From Pseudomonadota bacterium (GTDB lineage Bacteria; Desulfobacterota; Syntrophobacteria; Syntrophobacterales; Syntrophobacteraceae): a DNA stretch of 64,000 nucleotides. Below, piece by piece: positions 34,137 through 43,749 of this stretch. Within the stretch, counting starts at the first letter, position 1, and each line of letters begins with the position of its first letter. The position numbers and the translations under genes were made by a program. The stretch covers positions 1-64,000 of the forward strand of contig JAEZHY010000077.1 of the NCBI GenBank assembly GCA_023416335.1, written 5' to 3'. The notes below the pieces were generated by a model. That model did not search any database and had not been told where the DNA came from. It saw nothing but the letters and a program-made list of their open reading frames with translations.

Positions 34137-35153
34137 GTGACGATGAATCCCACAGCAATGCAACAGGTTGCGCTCCCCGAATGCCTGTACCTGGAAGTGA
34201 CGAACCGCTGCAATCTGAGATGCCGCGCCTGTGTACATTATCGAGGCATGCCCGAGGCCCCGCGGGACCTTTCGTTCGATGAGGTCATGCGGGTCGCGGA
34301 TCAAGTCCCCGGCTTGAAAAGGGCCGTGCTTCACGGCATAGGGGAACCTCTTCTCAACAAAGAACTCCCGCGTATCATCCGCAGCCTGAAAGACAGAGGC
34401 GTTCACGTCCTTTTCAATTCGAACGGGCTTCTTCTGAGTCCTGAGTTGGCGCGCGAATTGGTTGCCAGCGGACTCGACGAGTTCCGTGTCTCTTTGGATG
34501 CCGCCACGGAATCCACCTATGCCGCCGTCCGGGGCGCTGAGAGATTCTCCGAGGTGATGAAGAACCTTGCCGTGCTCATCGGGACGCGTAAACAAGGCGC
34601 TCGGCCAAGGCCGTATGTATCGGCCTGGATGGTGGGAACACTGGAGAATGTGCGCGATCTGCCGGATATGATCCGACTCGCTTCGCAGGCCGAAATCGAC
34701 GAGGTCTACCTTCAACGATTGGTCTATCCTCTGGATGGGCCGGGCTATGGATTGGCTGAACGCGGAAAAGCAATTTCCATTTCCATGGAGGAAGTGCGGA
34801 AAATCGTCGACAGGGGTACGGAATTGAGCAGGCAACTGAATGTCAGGCTGACGGCATCCGGATTGGCCGCCCCGGGTGAAAGCCTGTGCCGCGAGCCGAG
34901 GGGAAAAGCCCCATGGCGCCGGTGCAAAAGACCGTGGGAAGTTGCCTACATGACGGCCTGGGGCAATCTTCTGCCCTGCTGCATCGCTCCGTTTTCCACT
35001 CTCGACTACGATTCTCTGGTCCTTGGGAATGTGTTCGATGAGGGCTTTGCAGAGGTTTGGAAAGGGGGGAAGTACCAGGAATTCCGCAAAAGACATCAAT
35101 CATCCAGCCCCCCTGAAAGCTGTCGCGGGTGCGGTGTCGAATGGAGCATTTGA
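34137..35153 (+). CDS. Radical SAM/SPASM-domain enzyme (second)
   Basis: About 338 residues from GTG 34137 (GAGGGG nine bases upstream); ATG 34143 is close by and ATG 34107 lacks a ribosome site. The radical SAM motif is CNLRCRACVHY, with the GGEP-type motif as GIGEPLL. The SPASM-like C terminus has WRRCKRPWEVAYMTAWGNLL, PCC, and finally CRGCGVEWSI. It is not a close copy of the preceding enzyme. The pair likely acts in sequence on one substrate. Confidence 0.87.
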   Translation: MTMNPTAMQQVALPECLYLEVTNRCNLRCRACVHYRGMPEAPRDLSFDEVMRVADQVPGLKRAVLHGIGEPLLNKELPRIIRSLKDRGVHVLFNSNGLLLSPELARELVASGLDEFRVSLDAATESTYAAVRGAERFSEVMKNLAVLIGTRKQGARPRPYVSAWMVGTLENVRDLPDMIRLASQAEIDEVYLQRLVYPLDGPGYGLAERGKAISISMEEVRKIVDRGTELSRQLNVRLTASGLAAPGESLCREPRGKAPWRRCKRPWEVAYMTAWGNLLPCCIAPFSTLDYDSLVLGNVFDEGFAEVWKGGKYQEFRKRHQSSSPPESCRGCGVEWSI

Positions 35154-35160
35154 GGCATAA

Positions 35161-35877
35161 GTGAGAGCAATTGTAGTCGTAGTAGCCAAAGAGCCGGTTG
35201 CGAAACAGGTGAAGACGCGCCTGTGCCCCGATCTCGATCCTGCCCGGGCCGCCGAGATATACACCCTGTTCGTCCAGGACATGGTGGAAGAGATGTCCGG
35301 GCTGTACAGAACAGAGGCCGGTCACATTAGACTTGCTCTCGCCTATAGTCCCGAGGGAGCACGGAGAACGTTCGACAGCATACTGCCGCCACATGTGCTT
35401 ACCTTTCCTCAGCGGGGAGCCGACCTCGGAGAAAGACTGGCGAATATCTTCGAGAAGCTTTACGCCGAGAGCTACGACCAGGTCCACATCATAAACAGTG
35501 ACAGCCCGGATATGCCGTGCTCTCTCATCCTTGAATCCACGGAGCTTCTGCGGAAACCGGAAATCGATCTGGTGCTGGGTCCATGCAGGGATGGAGGCTA
35601 CTACCTTGTCGGGCTGAAGAGACCCATCCCGGAGCTTTTTCAGGAAATCCCGTGGAGCACCGACCGCGTATTGGCTTCGACACTTGAACGCGCCCATGCG
35701 TCGGGGCTGTCGTGCGCGCTTCTGAGTCCCTGGTATGACATTGACACCTATGACGATCTGGTGCTGTTCTTTGACCGCAACAAAAACAGAAAAGATGGAT
35801 GCGGGCCGGGCTGGAGGACGCTTAAGTACCTGAGGGACAAGCGGATAGCGGCTCATTTGAAGGAGGAGTGCAAATGA
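35161..35877 (+). CDS. TIGR04282-type transferase (CofC-like, DUF2064)
   Basis: 238 residues from GTG 35161. Motifs are VVVVAKEPVAKQVKTRLCP, then INSDSPDMP and LGPCRDGGYYLVGLKRP, as in the nucleotidyl/glycosyltransferase-like TIGR04282 family, named for its association with radical SAM genes. That agrees with the two radical SAM genes directly upstream. The fold suggests use of a nucleotide or nucleotide-sugar. Its TGA overlaps the next ATG. Confidence 0.82.
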   Translation: MRAIVVVVAKEPVAKQVKTRLCPDLDPARAAEIYTLFVQDMVEEMSGLYRTEAGHIRLALAYSPEGARRTFDSILPPHVLTFPQRGADLGERLANIFEKLYAESYDQVHIINSDSPDMPCSLILESTELLRKPEIDLVLGPCRDGGYYLVGLKRPIPELFQEIPWSTDRVLASTLERAHASGLSCALLSPWYDIDTYDDLVLFFDRNKNRKDGCGPGWRTLKYLRDKRIAAHLKEECK

Positions 35878-36500
35878 ATCCCTTTTCCGACGCCTTGGCG
35901 TTCCTGATGCGAGGCGAATGGCCCATATACCTTTTCTGGCTTCTTCTGATAGGAGGCGTGATCGCGGCGGTCTGGAACCTGAGCGTCGACCCGGCGCAGC
36001 GTACCATAAAGCACGTATGGATGTGCATCGCCCGCGTTTTACTTGGAAGCATGTGGTGGCAGCAGACGCTCTGGAAGTTGCCGCCCTATTATACCGATCT
36101 CCCATCTGTACCGAACAGCGGGTTGAAACACTGGATGATGGAAATGGTCAATAGCGCTGCTTTCAGCATTCAAAGCTCGTTTGTGAAGGATATCGTCCTG
36201 CCTCACTTCAATATCTTCGCCCCGATGGTTTATAGTGTTGAAGTCCTTATCGCCACCTCACTGATCCTGGGCATCTTCACTCGCCTGTGGGCAGGGATCG
36301 GGGCGCTGATGGCCGTAAATCTCTGGCTCGGTCTCTATCGTTCGCCTTCCGAATGGCCCTGGACCTACTTTTTCCTGGTCCTGTTGCAGGTGACCTTCGC
36401 GGTTTTACAGGCGGGCCGAAGTCTGGGTATCGATGCTGCAATAGTCAGAAGGCTGGGCAGGCGATCAAAACCTCTTCGAATAATGGGTTTAATCACTTGA
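35874..36500 (+). CDS. DoxX/DoxD-like integral membrane protein
   Basis: 208 residues from ATG 35874 (ATGA overlap with the previous gene). Four or five membrane helices. Landmarks are MCIARVLLGSMWWQQTLWKL, VLIATSLILGIFTRLWAGIG and LWLGLYRSPSEWPWTYFFLV, typical of the DoxX/TQO small-subunit family. Family members accompany quinone- or thiol-linked redox systems. Here it probably serves the cluster in the membrane; exact role unknown. Confidence 0.72.
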   Translation: MNPFSDALAFLMRGEWPIYLFWLLLIGGVIAAVWNLSVDPAQRTIKHVWMCIARVLLGSMWWQQTLWKLPPYYTDLPSVPNSGLKHWMMEMVNSAAFSIQSSFVKDIVLPHFNIFAPMVYSVEVLIATSLILGIFTRLWAGIGALMAVNLWLGLYRSPSEWPWTYFFLVLLQVTFAVLQAGRSLGIDAAIVRRLGRRSKPLRIMGLIT

Positions 36501-36530
36501 GCCATGATTATACAGGTGAGGAAGTTGGTA

Positions 36531-37142
36531 ATGGCTGGTGAAACGGTCAATATACTGCTCTTCCTGGCGCAGGGTTTTGAAGACCTTGAAGCCGCGGCAG
36601 TGCTCGATGTATTTGGATGGACCCATTACAGGGAAGAGATAGATAAAGCCGCGGTGACGACAGCCGCCTTCCACGAAAACGTGAAAGGCCGGTTCGGTAT
36701 GCAGGTAAGACCCGATCTTCTCTACTCTCAGGTCGACTCCGCGAGGTATCATGCCCTGGTCATACCGGGAGGCTTTCACAGTCACGGGTATAATGAAGCC
36801 TACGATCCCCGGGTTCATCGGCTGGTCCACGATATACACTCGCGCGGCGGGTATATAGCTACCATGTGTGTTGGAATCCTTCCGGTAGCCGATTCCGGTC
36901 TTCTCCAGGGGAAAAAAGCGACGACCTACCCCTATAGCCGCAACCATGATAATCTCGGCAGATTGAAGGCGGGAGGCGCCGAGGCGGTAAATCGAGCGGT
37001 TGTGATCGATAACAGGATCATCTCGTGCGCGGGCCCCGGAGCAGCTCTTGAAGTTGCCTTCCTGTTGATGGAACTCCTCATGGGCCCGGCAACCGTCCGC
37101 AATGTCCGGCGCTATATGCTTTTCAGGGAGATGTCTGATTGA
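36531..37142 (+). CDS. DJ-1/PfpI-family protein
   Basis: About 203 residues from ATG 36531 (GAGG nine bases upstream); ATG 36504 is an alternative. The conserved Glu is in AQGFEDLEAAAVLDVF, and the nucleophile-elbow Cys is in IATMCVGILPVADSGLL. The family includes chaperone/deglycase DJ-1 homologues, isonitrile hydratase and PfpI peptidases. Last intact gene of the cluster. A small-molecule hydratase/amidase-like role is as likely as a protein-repair role. Confidence 0.82.
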   Translation: MAGETVNILLFLAQGFEDLEAAAVLDVFGWTHYREEIDKAAVTTAAFHENVKGRFGMQVRPDLLYSQVDSARYHALVIPGGFHSHGYNEAYDPRVHRLVHDIHSRGGYIATMCVGILPVADSGLLQGKKATTYPYSRNHDNLGRLKAGGAEAVNRAVVIDNRIISCAGPGAALEVAFLLMELLMGPATVRNVRRYMLFREMSD

Positions 37143-37378
37143 GGTCAAGCGACGCCCCAAAACTGGGTTCGTCTATCGAGACAGGCGAGATCGAAGTCAA
37201 AAGCCCAAGCCGTCTCGCGGCACAGCACAGGAAATGCCAAATTATGCAGCACATTGCAGGCACAGACCTGCCTTCCGATATCGAATAGCAGGTGCTCCTT
37301 CTTTGGGGCACCCTTTTAAGCTTCAAACTCCGTACATCAGGCAGTTGTTATGATTCAATTGCCAATCTCCAGATATGC

Positions 37379-37538
37379 TCTCGTCAAGCACGGAATCGAG
37401 GTCGTGGCTGTACACAACCACATGGTGACCGAGAGTCCGAGGATTTTCTTCCTGCACTACTGGGGAGAAGGGCCGGCCGACAAACTGGCTGAAGGACTCA
37501 AGGCTGCCCTCGCCCGAACAGGGACTGCGATCGGTTGA
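37379..37538 (+). pseudogene. Copied C-terminal fragment of the DUF1259 gene
   Basis: Nearly identical to 29323-29482, from GTCAAGCAyGGAATCGAGGT through the stop TGATGCC. Only a few substitutions are seen over 160 bp, and similarity continues weakly about 30 bp past the stop. There is no start or signal peptide, so it is a non-functional duplicate. It lies after the last gene of the radical SAM cluster. The rest of 37143-37852 shows no gene. Confidence 0.9.
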
Positions 37539-37852
37539 TGCCGGCAGCTCTTCCGAGACGATAGAGGGCTTCTCTCTCTATGAGAAGTCTTCTGCGTTTC
37601 AGCAACCGGAGAGTTTTGTTTTCCTAAATATGTGGGTCCACTGATATCCCGCCCGCCGGAAATCATCTTCGAGCGGAAGAGAAGTACAGATTACTTTCGG
37701 AAACTGCGAGCAGGTTACTGGTATCCGAAAATTCACCAGGCTGGAAAAACGGGGAATCCTCCACCCTCCGACATCAATAATTATTCTTCGCACCTTCGCG
37801 TGACAACAGCAGGGAGTTGGTCCTCTCGAGCCGGGAGAAGCCGAAATTCGGC

Positions 37853-38914
37853 TTACATCCACCGTTTTTTTCTGAAGAAGAACAGCATCAGGAGAGCGAT
37901 TGCAAGCATGAGCAGCAGAACCGCCGGGTATCCGAATTGCCATTTCAGTTCGGGCATATGTTCGAAGTTCATGCCGTAAATGCCTGCAATAACCGTCAGG
38001 GGCATGAAGATGGTGGTTATGATGGTCAGCACTTTCATTACCTCGTTAAGCCTGTTGCTCGTCGCCGTAAGATAGATGGTCAGTAGTTCTGTCAGGGTTT
38101 CTCTGTAAATTTCCGTGGTGTCGGCTGCCTGGATGGCATGATCATGAACATCCTTATAGTAGATCCTGATGGATTCGCCCACGAAAGGAATATTTCCGAT
38201 GGCGAGATCGTTCAGCAGGTCCCTCAGGGGCCAGGCCGCCCGCCGCATTTGAATGAGATTCTTTCGAATCTCCTGGATCGGTTTGATTGAGTTCTCCCTT
38301 GATGAAACGGCGATCTGTTCCTCGACCGACTCGATTGTTTCCCCCATTTCTTCCAGGACGACGAAATAGTTGTCAACCAAGGTATCGAGCAGCGCATATA
38401 CCAGATAATCGGCCTTCATCTGCCTGATGCGTCCTTTCCCAGCACGCAGGCGATTGGTCAGGGGGACAAAGAGATCGGAGCCTGTCTCGTGCAAAGATAT
38501 GACAAGCGAGGGACGCACAATAATGCTCAGTTGCTCGTTGATAATGTTGCCGTTTGACTCGTAAAGCGCTTTTGCGAGGATAAAGGAATAATCTTCAAAA
38601 TCTTCGATCTTTGGACGGTGGGTCGTATCGAGAATATCTTCGATGGTAAGCGGATGAAGAGCGAAGATCCTTCCAATCTCAGACAGAACATCCACATTGT
38701 GGATGCCTTCGACCCTGATCCATCGCATGGCGGATTTCAATTTCGGAGAAGCGATATCTTCAAGTTTGTCAATGACGATTTCCTCGTACTCACTCTCGCT
38801 GTACTCGTAGACAATGATCTTCACCGCCTCTGCCATTCGCTCGCCAATGTGTACCAATGAACCCGGCGGGAGTCCGGCCTTTATGGATGTCTTATGAGCG
38901 ATACGTTTCTTCAT
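37853..38914 (-). CDS. corA: CorA-family divalent metal ion transporter
   Basis: About 353 residues from ATG 38914 (GGAG upstream); a GTG at 38935 is the alternative start. The large N-terminal cytoplasmic domain includes PLTIEDILDTTHRPKIEDFE. The selectivity motif YGMNFEHMPEL lies between the two C-terminal membrane helices (TIITTIFMPLTVIAGIYGMN, then VLLLMLAIALLMLFFF). Typical pentameric Mg/Co/Ni channel. No Mg-sensing riboswitch is recognised in the 38915-39313 spacer. Confidence 0.93.
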   Translation of the reverse strand: MKKRIAHKTSIKAGLPPGSLVHIGERMAEAVKIIVYEYSESEYEEIVIDKLEDIASPKLKSAMRWIRVEGIHNVDVLSEIGRIFALHPLTIEDILDTTHRPKIEDFEDYSFILAKALYESNGNIINEQLSIIVRPSLVISLHETGSDLFVPLTNRLRAGKGRIRQMKADYLVYALLDTLVDNYFVVLEEMGETIESVEEQIAVSSRENSIKPIQEIRKNLIQMRRAAWPLRDLLNDLAIGNIPFVGESIRIYYKDVHDHAIQAADTTEIYRETLTELLTIYLTATSNRLNEVMKVLTIITTIFMPLTVIAGIYGMNFEHMPELKWQFGYPAVLLLMLAIALLMLFFFRKKRWM

Positions 38915-39313
38915 GCCCCGGTAAACTCCTTTCACGCGCCGATTTCATGCGGACCACGGAATGATTCACAACAGTGCGTATAGCGTAGCGCAATTCAAAG
39001 AACAATCCACAATTAAGGCGATCGATAAGGAAGATCCGCTTCTCCCCCGCTCTCTTCCAATCAGCGGGTGATCGCGATCGATATGCATAAATTGTATGTC
39101 GTGTATTCATTTGGTGCCGGACTGCAAGTTTTTCATGATGACAAACGGCCTGGAGTTCCAGATATATGTCGGTATCGGCAGGCTTTTTCTATCCGCTGGA
39201 AGTTTGGCATGTTCCATGCCTCTGGGAATTCATACATAACAGGATATATGCGGAACGCATCACTCCCTGATGCAGCCCATCCGGTATGAGTATGAAACGC
39301 CCGGGGAAGATTC

Positions 39314-40105
39314 ATGGAAAAAATATTTTGCCGCCCCATAACCGCCTTCAATTTTGCCGATCTGCCGTTCAGGCTCCGAATTACCCTTGCCCTGTCCGTC
39401 ACGGCACTGGGTATTGCCGCGATCGCCTGTCTTCCCCCGATACCGCAGGATCCCGGTTATCATGCATTTGCGGACGGCAGGAGTCTCCGGCTAATCCCCA
39501 ATGCGGGCAACGTCTTCTCCAATGCACTGTTCATCCTGGCGGGCGTCACAGGTCTCCTTAGACTGAAATCGGTAAAATCCATCTTCCTTTGGCGGTTTTT
39601 CTATTGCTCGATCGGTCTGGTCGGCATCGGCTCTGCGTACTATCACCTTGCCCCCGCAAATTTGCTGCTGGTTTCCGACCGGATCCCGATGAGCATCGGG
39701 TTCGCGTCAGTCATTGCCGTAATGATAGCCGAACGTATTAACGAAAAGGCAGGTGGACTTTTACTGTTCCCGCTGGTTTTTGTCGGCATAAGAAGCGTGC
39801 TCTACTGGTATGCGGGTGAAACGAGCGGCGTGGGCGATCTGAGGCCCTATATTGCGGTCCAGGTATTGCCGATCCTGCTGATTCCCATGCTGATTCTGCT
39901 TTTCCCGGAAAGAAAATCACCGGCCGACAAGTCTCTTCTCATACTCCTGGCCGGGTACATCCTTGCAAAGGTGTGCGAAGTTGAGGACGGGGCCATATAC
40001 ATCCTGACCGATCATCTCATAAGCGGTCATACTTTAAAGCATATTCTGGCGGGTGCCTCTCTTTTCGCCTTCAGACCTGTGCCGGAGACGAAGACTGCAA
40101 GGTAA
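39314..40105 (+). CDS. Alkaline-ceramidase-like CREST-superfamily membrane hydrolase
   Basis: 263 residues, seven membrane helices. The CREST pattern is visible: a Ser and His in GIGSAYYHLAPANLL, an Asp in VSDRIPMSIGFAS, and a His pair in SGHTLKHILAG, together forming a likely zinc site. The extracytoplasmic N-terminal part has DPGYHAFADGRS and NAGNVFSNALF. Eukaryotic relatives hydrolyse ceramide; bacterial ones are largely uncharacterised. No neighbour gives its substrate. Confidence 0.78.
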   Translation: MEKIFCRPITAFNFADLPFRLRITLALSVTALGIAAIACLPPIPQDPGYHAFADGRSLRLIPNAGNVFSNALFILAGVTGLLRLKSVKSIFLWRFFYCSIGLVGIGSAYYHLAPANLLLVSDRIPMSIGFASVIAVMIAERINEKAGGLLLFPLVFVGIRSVLYWYAGETSGVGDLRPYIAVQVLPILLIPMLILLFPERKSPADKSLLILLAGYILAKVCEVEDGAIYILTDHLISGHTLKHILAGASLFAFRPVPETKTAR

Positions 40106-40380
40106 TCAGGCAGACCTGACTATACGACATCCTATGCCTATGCTGTCCCTGTTTAAAAATCGATGGTTTCGAATGTACACGTACACAAATGAGAAATGGT
40201 GGAAGGAATTGATGGCTCTTGTCGGCGGCAAAGCCGGAATTGAACGTTAATTCCCGTCAGGGCTTGTCCCGGCCGGGTTTTTCGGATGGAATCGCAAAGG
40301 TTTCTATTTTCCGAAGACCCGCAGAGTGCACGGGATCAGCAGCATTTAGTCTCCGGAGACTCCGGTTTCCGGGATTTTGT

Positions 40381-41127
40381 TCAGGCTTGGTTTACCGATT
40401 CTTTAGACCTCTTCTTTCGAATGCTCATGATGTTCCAGTAGCGGAACGCTCTTTCCAGTTTGTCCTTGTACGACAGGACGACAAAAATCAGAATCAGGGC
40501 GAGCCCGCAGACAATGCTGAATCTGCCGTACTGGTGGAGCCGGATGTAATTTCCTCCCAGGGTCAGGAGGATGGTTCCGACGAGCCTGCCTCCCCCGCCG
40601 ATCAGGAGGAACTGCGTGGTCGATATTTCGCCGAGCCCCAGAATGTAGCAAAGATAATCTTTCGGGAATCCGGGCAGCAGGAACAGGATAAAGACGATGA
40701 AGGCCCCTTTGTGGTGCAGCAGGAAGTTGAACCGCTCCATTGCCTGGGCCGGAACGAACTTCTTTGCGAAGGGCTTGCCGAGAAAGCGCGAGAGGGCGAA
40801 TGCCAAATAGGACCCTATTGTGAGCCCGGTCGTGGATAACAGTATTCCGAGCCAGGGACCGTACAGGTATCCGCCCAGGAAACCGGTGACGTCGCCGGGA
40901 ATTGGCGCCGCAACCACCTGGAGTGCCTGGAGGGCTATAAAGCCGACGAAAGACCAAGGCCCCAGCGATTCAAGAAAATGCGCCAGCTTCTTCTTGCTCA
41001 GGAAAAACTGAATGATTCCGGTCTGATAAGCAATGACTGTCAGGAGTGAAACAATTAGAATAACGAAGACGAACTTCAGGACAACATGGTTTTTGTTATT
41101 GTTCGAATGCTTCGGATCGGAGTCCAT
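40381..41127 (-). CDS. TVP38/TMEM64 (VTT/DedA-like) membrane protein
   Basis: About 248 residues from ATG 41127; upstream ATG 41163 is possible, and neither has a strong ribosome site. Six membrane helices. The family core is QVVAAPIPGDVTGFLGGYLY, then GSYLAFALSRFLGKPFAKKF, FILFLLPGFPKDYLCYILGL and the GGGGRLVGTILLTLGG re-entrant region. The VTT family is implicated in lipid scrambling or transport. The basic C-terminal tail is cytoplasmic. Confidence 0.82.
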   Translation of the reverse strand: MDSDPKHSNNNKNHVVLKFVFVILIVSLLTVIAYQTGIIQFFLSKKKLAHFLESLGPWSFVGFIALQALQVVAAPIPGDVTGFLGGYLYGPWLGILLSTTGLTIGSYLAFALSRFLGKPFAKKFVPAQAMERFNFLLHHKGAFIVFILFLLPGFPKDYLCYILGLGEISTTQFLLIGGGGRLVGTILLTLGGNYIRLHQYGRFSIVCGLALILIFVVLSYKDKLERAFRYWNIMSIRKKRSKESVNQA

Positions 41128-41369
41128 GCGCGGTTTGAACCCTTGTGTGATCGATTTCCCCATCCGGACAATAGCAAGTCGGAATGGCAAAGAAAAGTCT
41201 GTTTTTCACAAAACTTTACAAATTGTTTATTTTTTTCTCAAGCGGGCGCCCACCGAGAAGAAGGTTTACCTGGAACAGAGAAGAAGGATTGTGTCAGGAT
41301 GGAAATTCGAGTAGTGATTTCACCAGGTTGGAAAAAAACAAACAAAACGGGTGCCGGGAGTGGTTTAAA

Positions 41370-42749
41370 TCAGGCGAAATCTATCTGTTTCTTCTTCATC
41401 TTTTCTATGAGCGTCGTGCGGTTCAAACCGAGCAGCTTTGCAGCTTTGTTCTTAACCCCGCCCGACTTTTGGAGCGCATCCAGGATGAGGCGGTTTTCCA
41501 GTTCATCCAAAGTTTCTTTAAGATTGATACCATCGTCGCCGAGCACAATATCTTTCATTTCGACCTGCTGTTTTATCTGCATGCGGCCCGGCAATTCGTG
41601 AATCTGAATTTCGTCGTTGTCGCTGAGTATTACGAGCCGTTCGATTACGTTTTCCAGCTCCCGCACGTTCCCGGGCCAGTCGTACTGCTGCAGGCTCTCG
41701 ACAGCCGAACGGGCCATGCGTTTGAGAGGAATGTCTTTCTTGAAGCAATGCTGTTTGAGAAAAAACTGTATGAGCAGCGGAACGTCGCCCTCCCGCTCCC
41801 TTAGCGGCGGGACCTGTATGGGGATGACGTTGAGACGATAGAACAGATCTTCGCGGAATTCGCCTTCCGTAACGGCCCGCTCGAGGTCTTTATTAGTCGC
41901 CGCGAGGATGCGCACGTCCACTTCGATCGTCTTCGATCCACCAACCCGCTGGAACTTCGTTTCCTGAAGAAAGCGGAGGAGCTTCACCTGGAGCTTCGGG
42001 CTCATCTCGCCGATTTCATCCAGGAATACCGTACCCTTGTTGGCCAGCTCGAACCGCCCGCGCCTCTCCTTGAAAGCACCCGTAAAGGCGCCTTTTTCGT
42101 GGCCGAAGAGTTCGCTCTCCAGCAGTTCTTCGGGAATGGCCCCACAGTTGATCGGTACGAAGGGCATATCCCGGCGGTTGCTCTGGTAATGGATCGCGTT
42201 GGCGATGAGTTCTTTTCCCGTACCGCTCTCTCCGGTAATGAGCACCGTGGAATCGGTATTGGCCACCCGCCGAATGATCCGATAGAGGTTCTGCATGACG
42301 GGACTTTGGCCGATCAGCTTTTCGAGACGGTGCTGCTCCTGAATGTGGGAGCGCAGGGCTACGTTTTCTTCCTTGAGGTTCTTGAGTTCTATGGCCCTTT
42401 TCAGGGTTATTATTATTTCGTCAAGGTTGGCGGGCTTGGAAAGATAGTCGTATGCGCCGCGTTTCATGGCTTCGACGGCCGTTTCGATGGTACCGAAGCC
42501 GGTGAGGACGATGACCAGGGTGTCCGGGTGATTCTGGGAAATATGAGCCAGTACTTCCATACCGCTCACGCCGGGCATTGAAAGATCGGTGAGAACCACA
42601 TTGAAGTTGCTTGCCTTAGCCGCCTCGATGGCCTCCTCGCCGCTGGACACCACCTCCACTTCGTAACCTTCGGCCTGGAGGCGCTCGACTATAAGCTCCA
42701 GCGTCAGAGGCTCGTCGTCAGCAATCAAAATTCTTGGTTTCGCTGCCAT
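41370..42749 (-). CDS. Sigma-54-dependent NtrC-family response regulator
   Basis: 459 residues. The receiver domain has Asp11/Asp12 and the phospho-acceptor Asp55 in [10 protein letters not shown]. The AAA+ domain has Walker [16 protein letters not shown], the sigma-54 contact loop GAFTGA, Walker [11 protein letters not shown] and an arginine-finger region. The C-terminal Fis-type HTH is [20 protein letters not shown]. All essential parts are present. No histidine kinase gene is adjacent, so it is an orphan in this window and its targets are unknown. Confidence 0.95.
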   Translation of the reverse strand: MAAKPRILIADDEPLTLELIVERLQAEGYEVEVVSSGEEAIEAAKASNFNVVLTDLSMPGVSGMEVLAHISQNHPDTLVIVLTGFGTIETAVEAMKRGAYDYLSKPANLDEIIITLKRAIELKNLKEENVALRSHIQEQHRLEKLIGQSPVMQNLYRIIRRVANTDSTVLITGESGTGKELIANAIHYQSNRRDMPFVPINCGAIPEELLESELFGHEKGAFTGAFKERRGRFELANKGTVFLDEIGEMSPKLQVKLLRFLQETKFQRVGGSKTIEVDVRILAATNKDLERAVTEGEFREDLFYRLNVIPIQVPPLREREGDVPLLIQFFLKQHCFKKDIPLKRMARSAVESLQQYDWPGNVRELENVIERLVILSDNDEIQIHELPGRMQIKQQVEMKDIVLGDDGINLKETLDELENRLILDALQKSGGVKNKAAKLLGLNRTTLIEKMKKKQIDFA

Positions 42750-42922
42750 TGCGCTCCCGGTCTTTAGGCCATATGTAATCAGGAATTATTATCCGAAAGG
42801 ATCAACGTATTGATATTTACCACAATATATTTTGCGTGCGCAACCAATTGATCACTTTCGGAACAGTTTCACAGATTCCAAGCGGGAAATTTCTTGAAGG
42901 AAGGCTTAACTGCGGGGCAATC

Positions 42923-43435
42923 CTACTCTTTTTCCACTCGCTCCATGCAGAGCTTCAGGCATGTCTGGCAGTCCGAAGTCTGAATTCCGTGCTTGCAAAA
43001 ACGCGCGAAAGCGTCGAACCAATCGATTCCGGTTCGGGGACAGATCCTGATAAATTCCAGAAACCGAACCAGTCGTTCTATCGCGTTTGGATCGATCGCG
43101 TGCTCTATCCGGCAGGCATTGGCTTCAGCCTCTTCCGGAGCGAGTTGAAGCGTATTCGTGAAAAATTCTTTCAGAGTCTTATGACGTCGGATCACATCGT
43201 GGGCAATTTCCCGGCCTTCGGGGGTCAGGGTTATGAAACTGTACGGGCTGTAGTTTATAAGCCCGCGTCCGGCCAGCGCCTTGAGAGCCCCCGTCACGGA
43301 AGCCCTCTGAACGTTCATCTGATCCGCGATATCTTTGGCCCGTGCAACCCGGTTCGATTGCTCGAGGTGATAGATCACTTCGAGATAATCTTCCAGGCTG
43401 GCGGAAAGTCCCTCGGCATTTTCGTCAGGGAGCAT
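42923..43435 (-). CDS. DtxR/MntR-family metal-dependent regulator with Cys-rich tail
   Basis: 170 residues from ATG 43435, which has AGAGGA upstream; the longer frame from 43504 has no such site. The winged HTH is RAKDIADQMNVQRASVTGAL. The dimerisation/metal region has HDVIRRHKTLKEFF and ACRIEHAIDPNAIERLV. The C terminus adds Cys147, Cys156, Cys159 and Cys163 (CKHGIQTSDCQTCLKLC), not found in ordinary MntR or IdeR. It may bind Fe-S or Zn and sense redox. No adjacent metal transporter. Confidence 0.85.
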   Translation of the reverse strand: MLPDENAEGLSASLEDYLEVIYHLEQSNRVARAKDIADQMNVQRASVTGALKALAGRGLINYSPYSFITLTPEGREIAHDVIRRHKTLKEFFTNTLQLAPEEAEANACRIEHAIDPNAIERLVRFLEFIRICPRTGIDWFDAFARFCKHGIQTSDCQTCLKLCMERVEKE

Positions 43436-43749
43436 TTTTTCCTCTACTTCAGTCCTTTTTCGGTGGCCGGCCAGAGTTGACGGAATTCTCTGGAGCTTAT
43501 CCATTTTAGCCGGTTACGTCAAGCAAATCGCCCGTTCTTCACCTTATGCATCTCCGTTTATCCGGGAATGCGGCGGGGAGAGAGTACGATCGATGGGAAC
43601 AAAATCATTCACTGTTTGCGGAAAAACCTTCCCGTCCTTTTGACTTGTGGGATGGAAACTGTTAAGGATATCGCCGACCGGCCATGCCCCCGACATCCTG
43701 CAAGAAAAGGCCGCGTTCCCCATATCATCACACTGAAAGGAACCTCTGA

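Noticed and set aside
34843..36105. A 420-codon minus-strand frame over the second radical SAM, TIGR04282-type and DoxX-like genes.
   Set aside because: Antisense to three tightly coupled genes with clear motifs; biased composition (Arg, Pro, Ser) typical of shadows.
33103..37378. A RiPP precursor peptide for the two radical SAM/SPASM enzymes.
   Set aside because: No short frame with a ribosome site and a plausible leader/core was found between 29.5 and 37.4 kb; short frames after 37142 look random.
38915..39313. An M-box magnesium riboswitch upstream of corA.
   Set aside because: No conserved M-box segments and no terminator hairpin before the start; CorA is often expressed without one.
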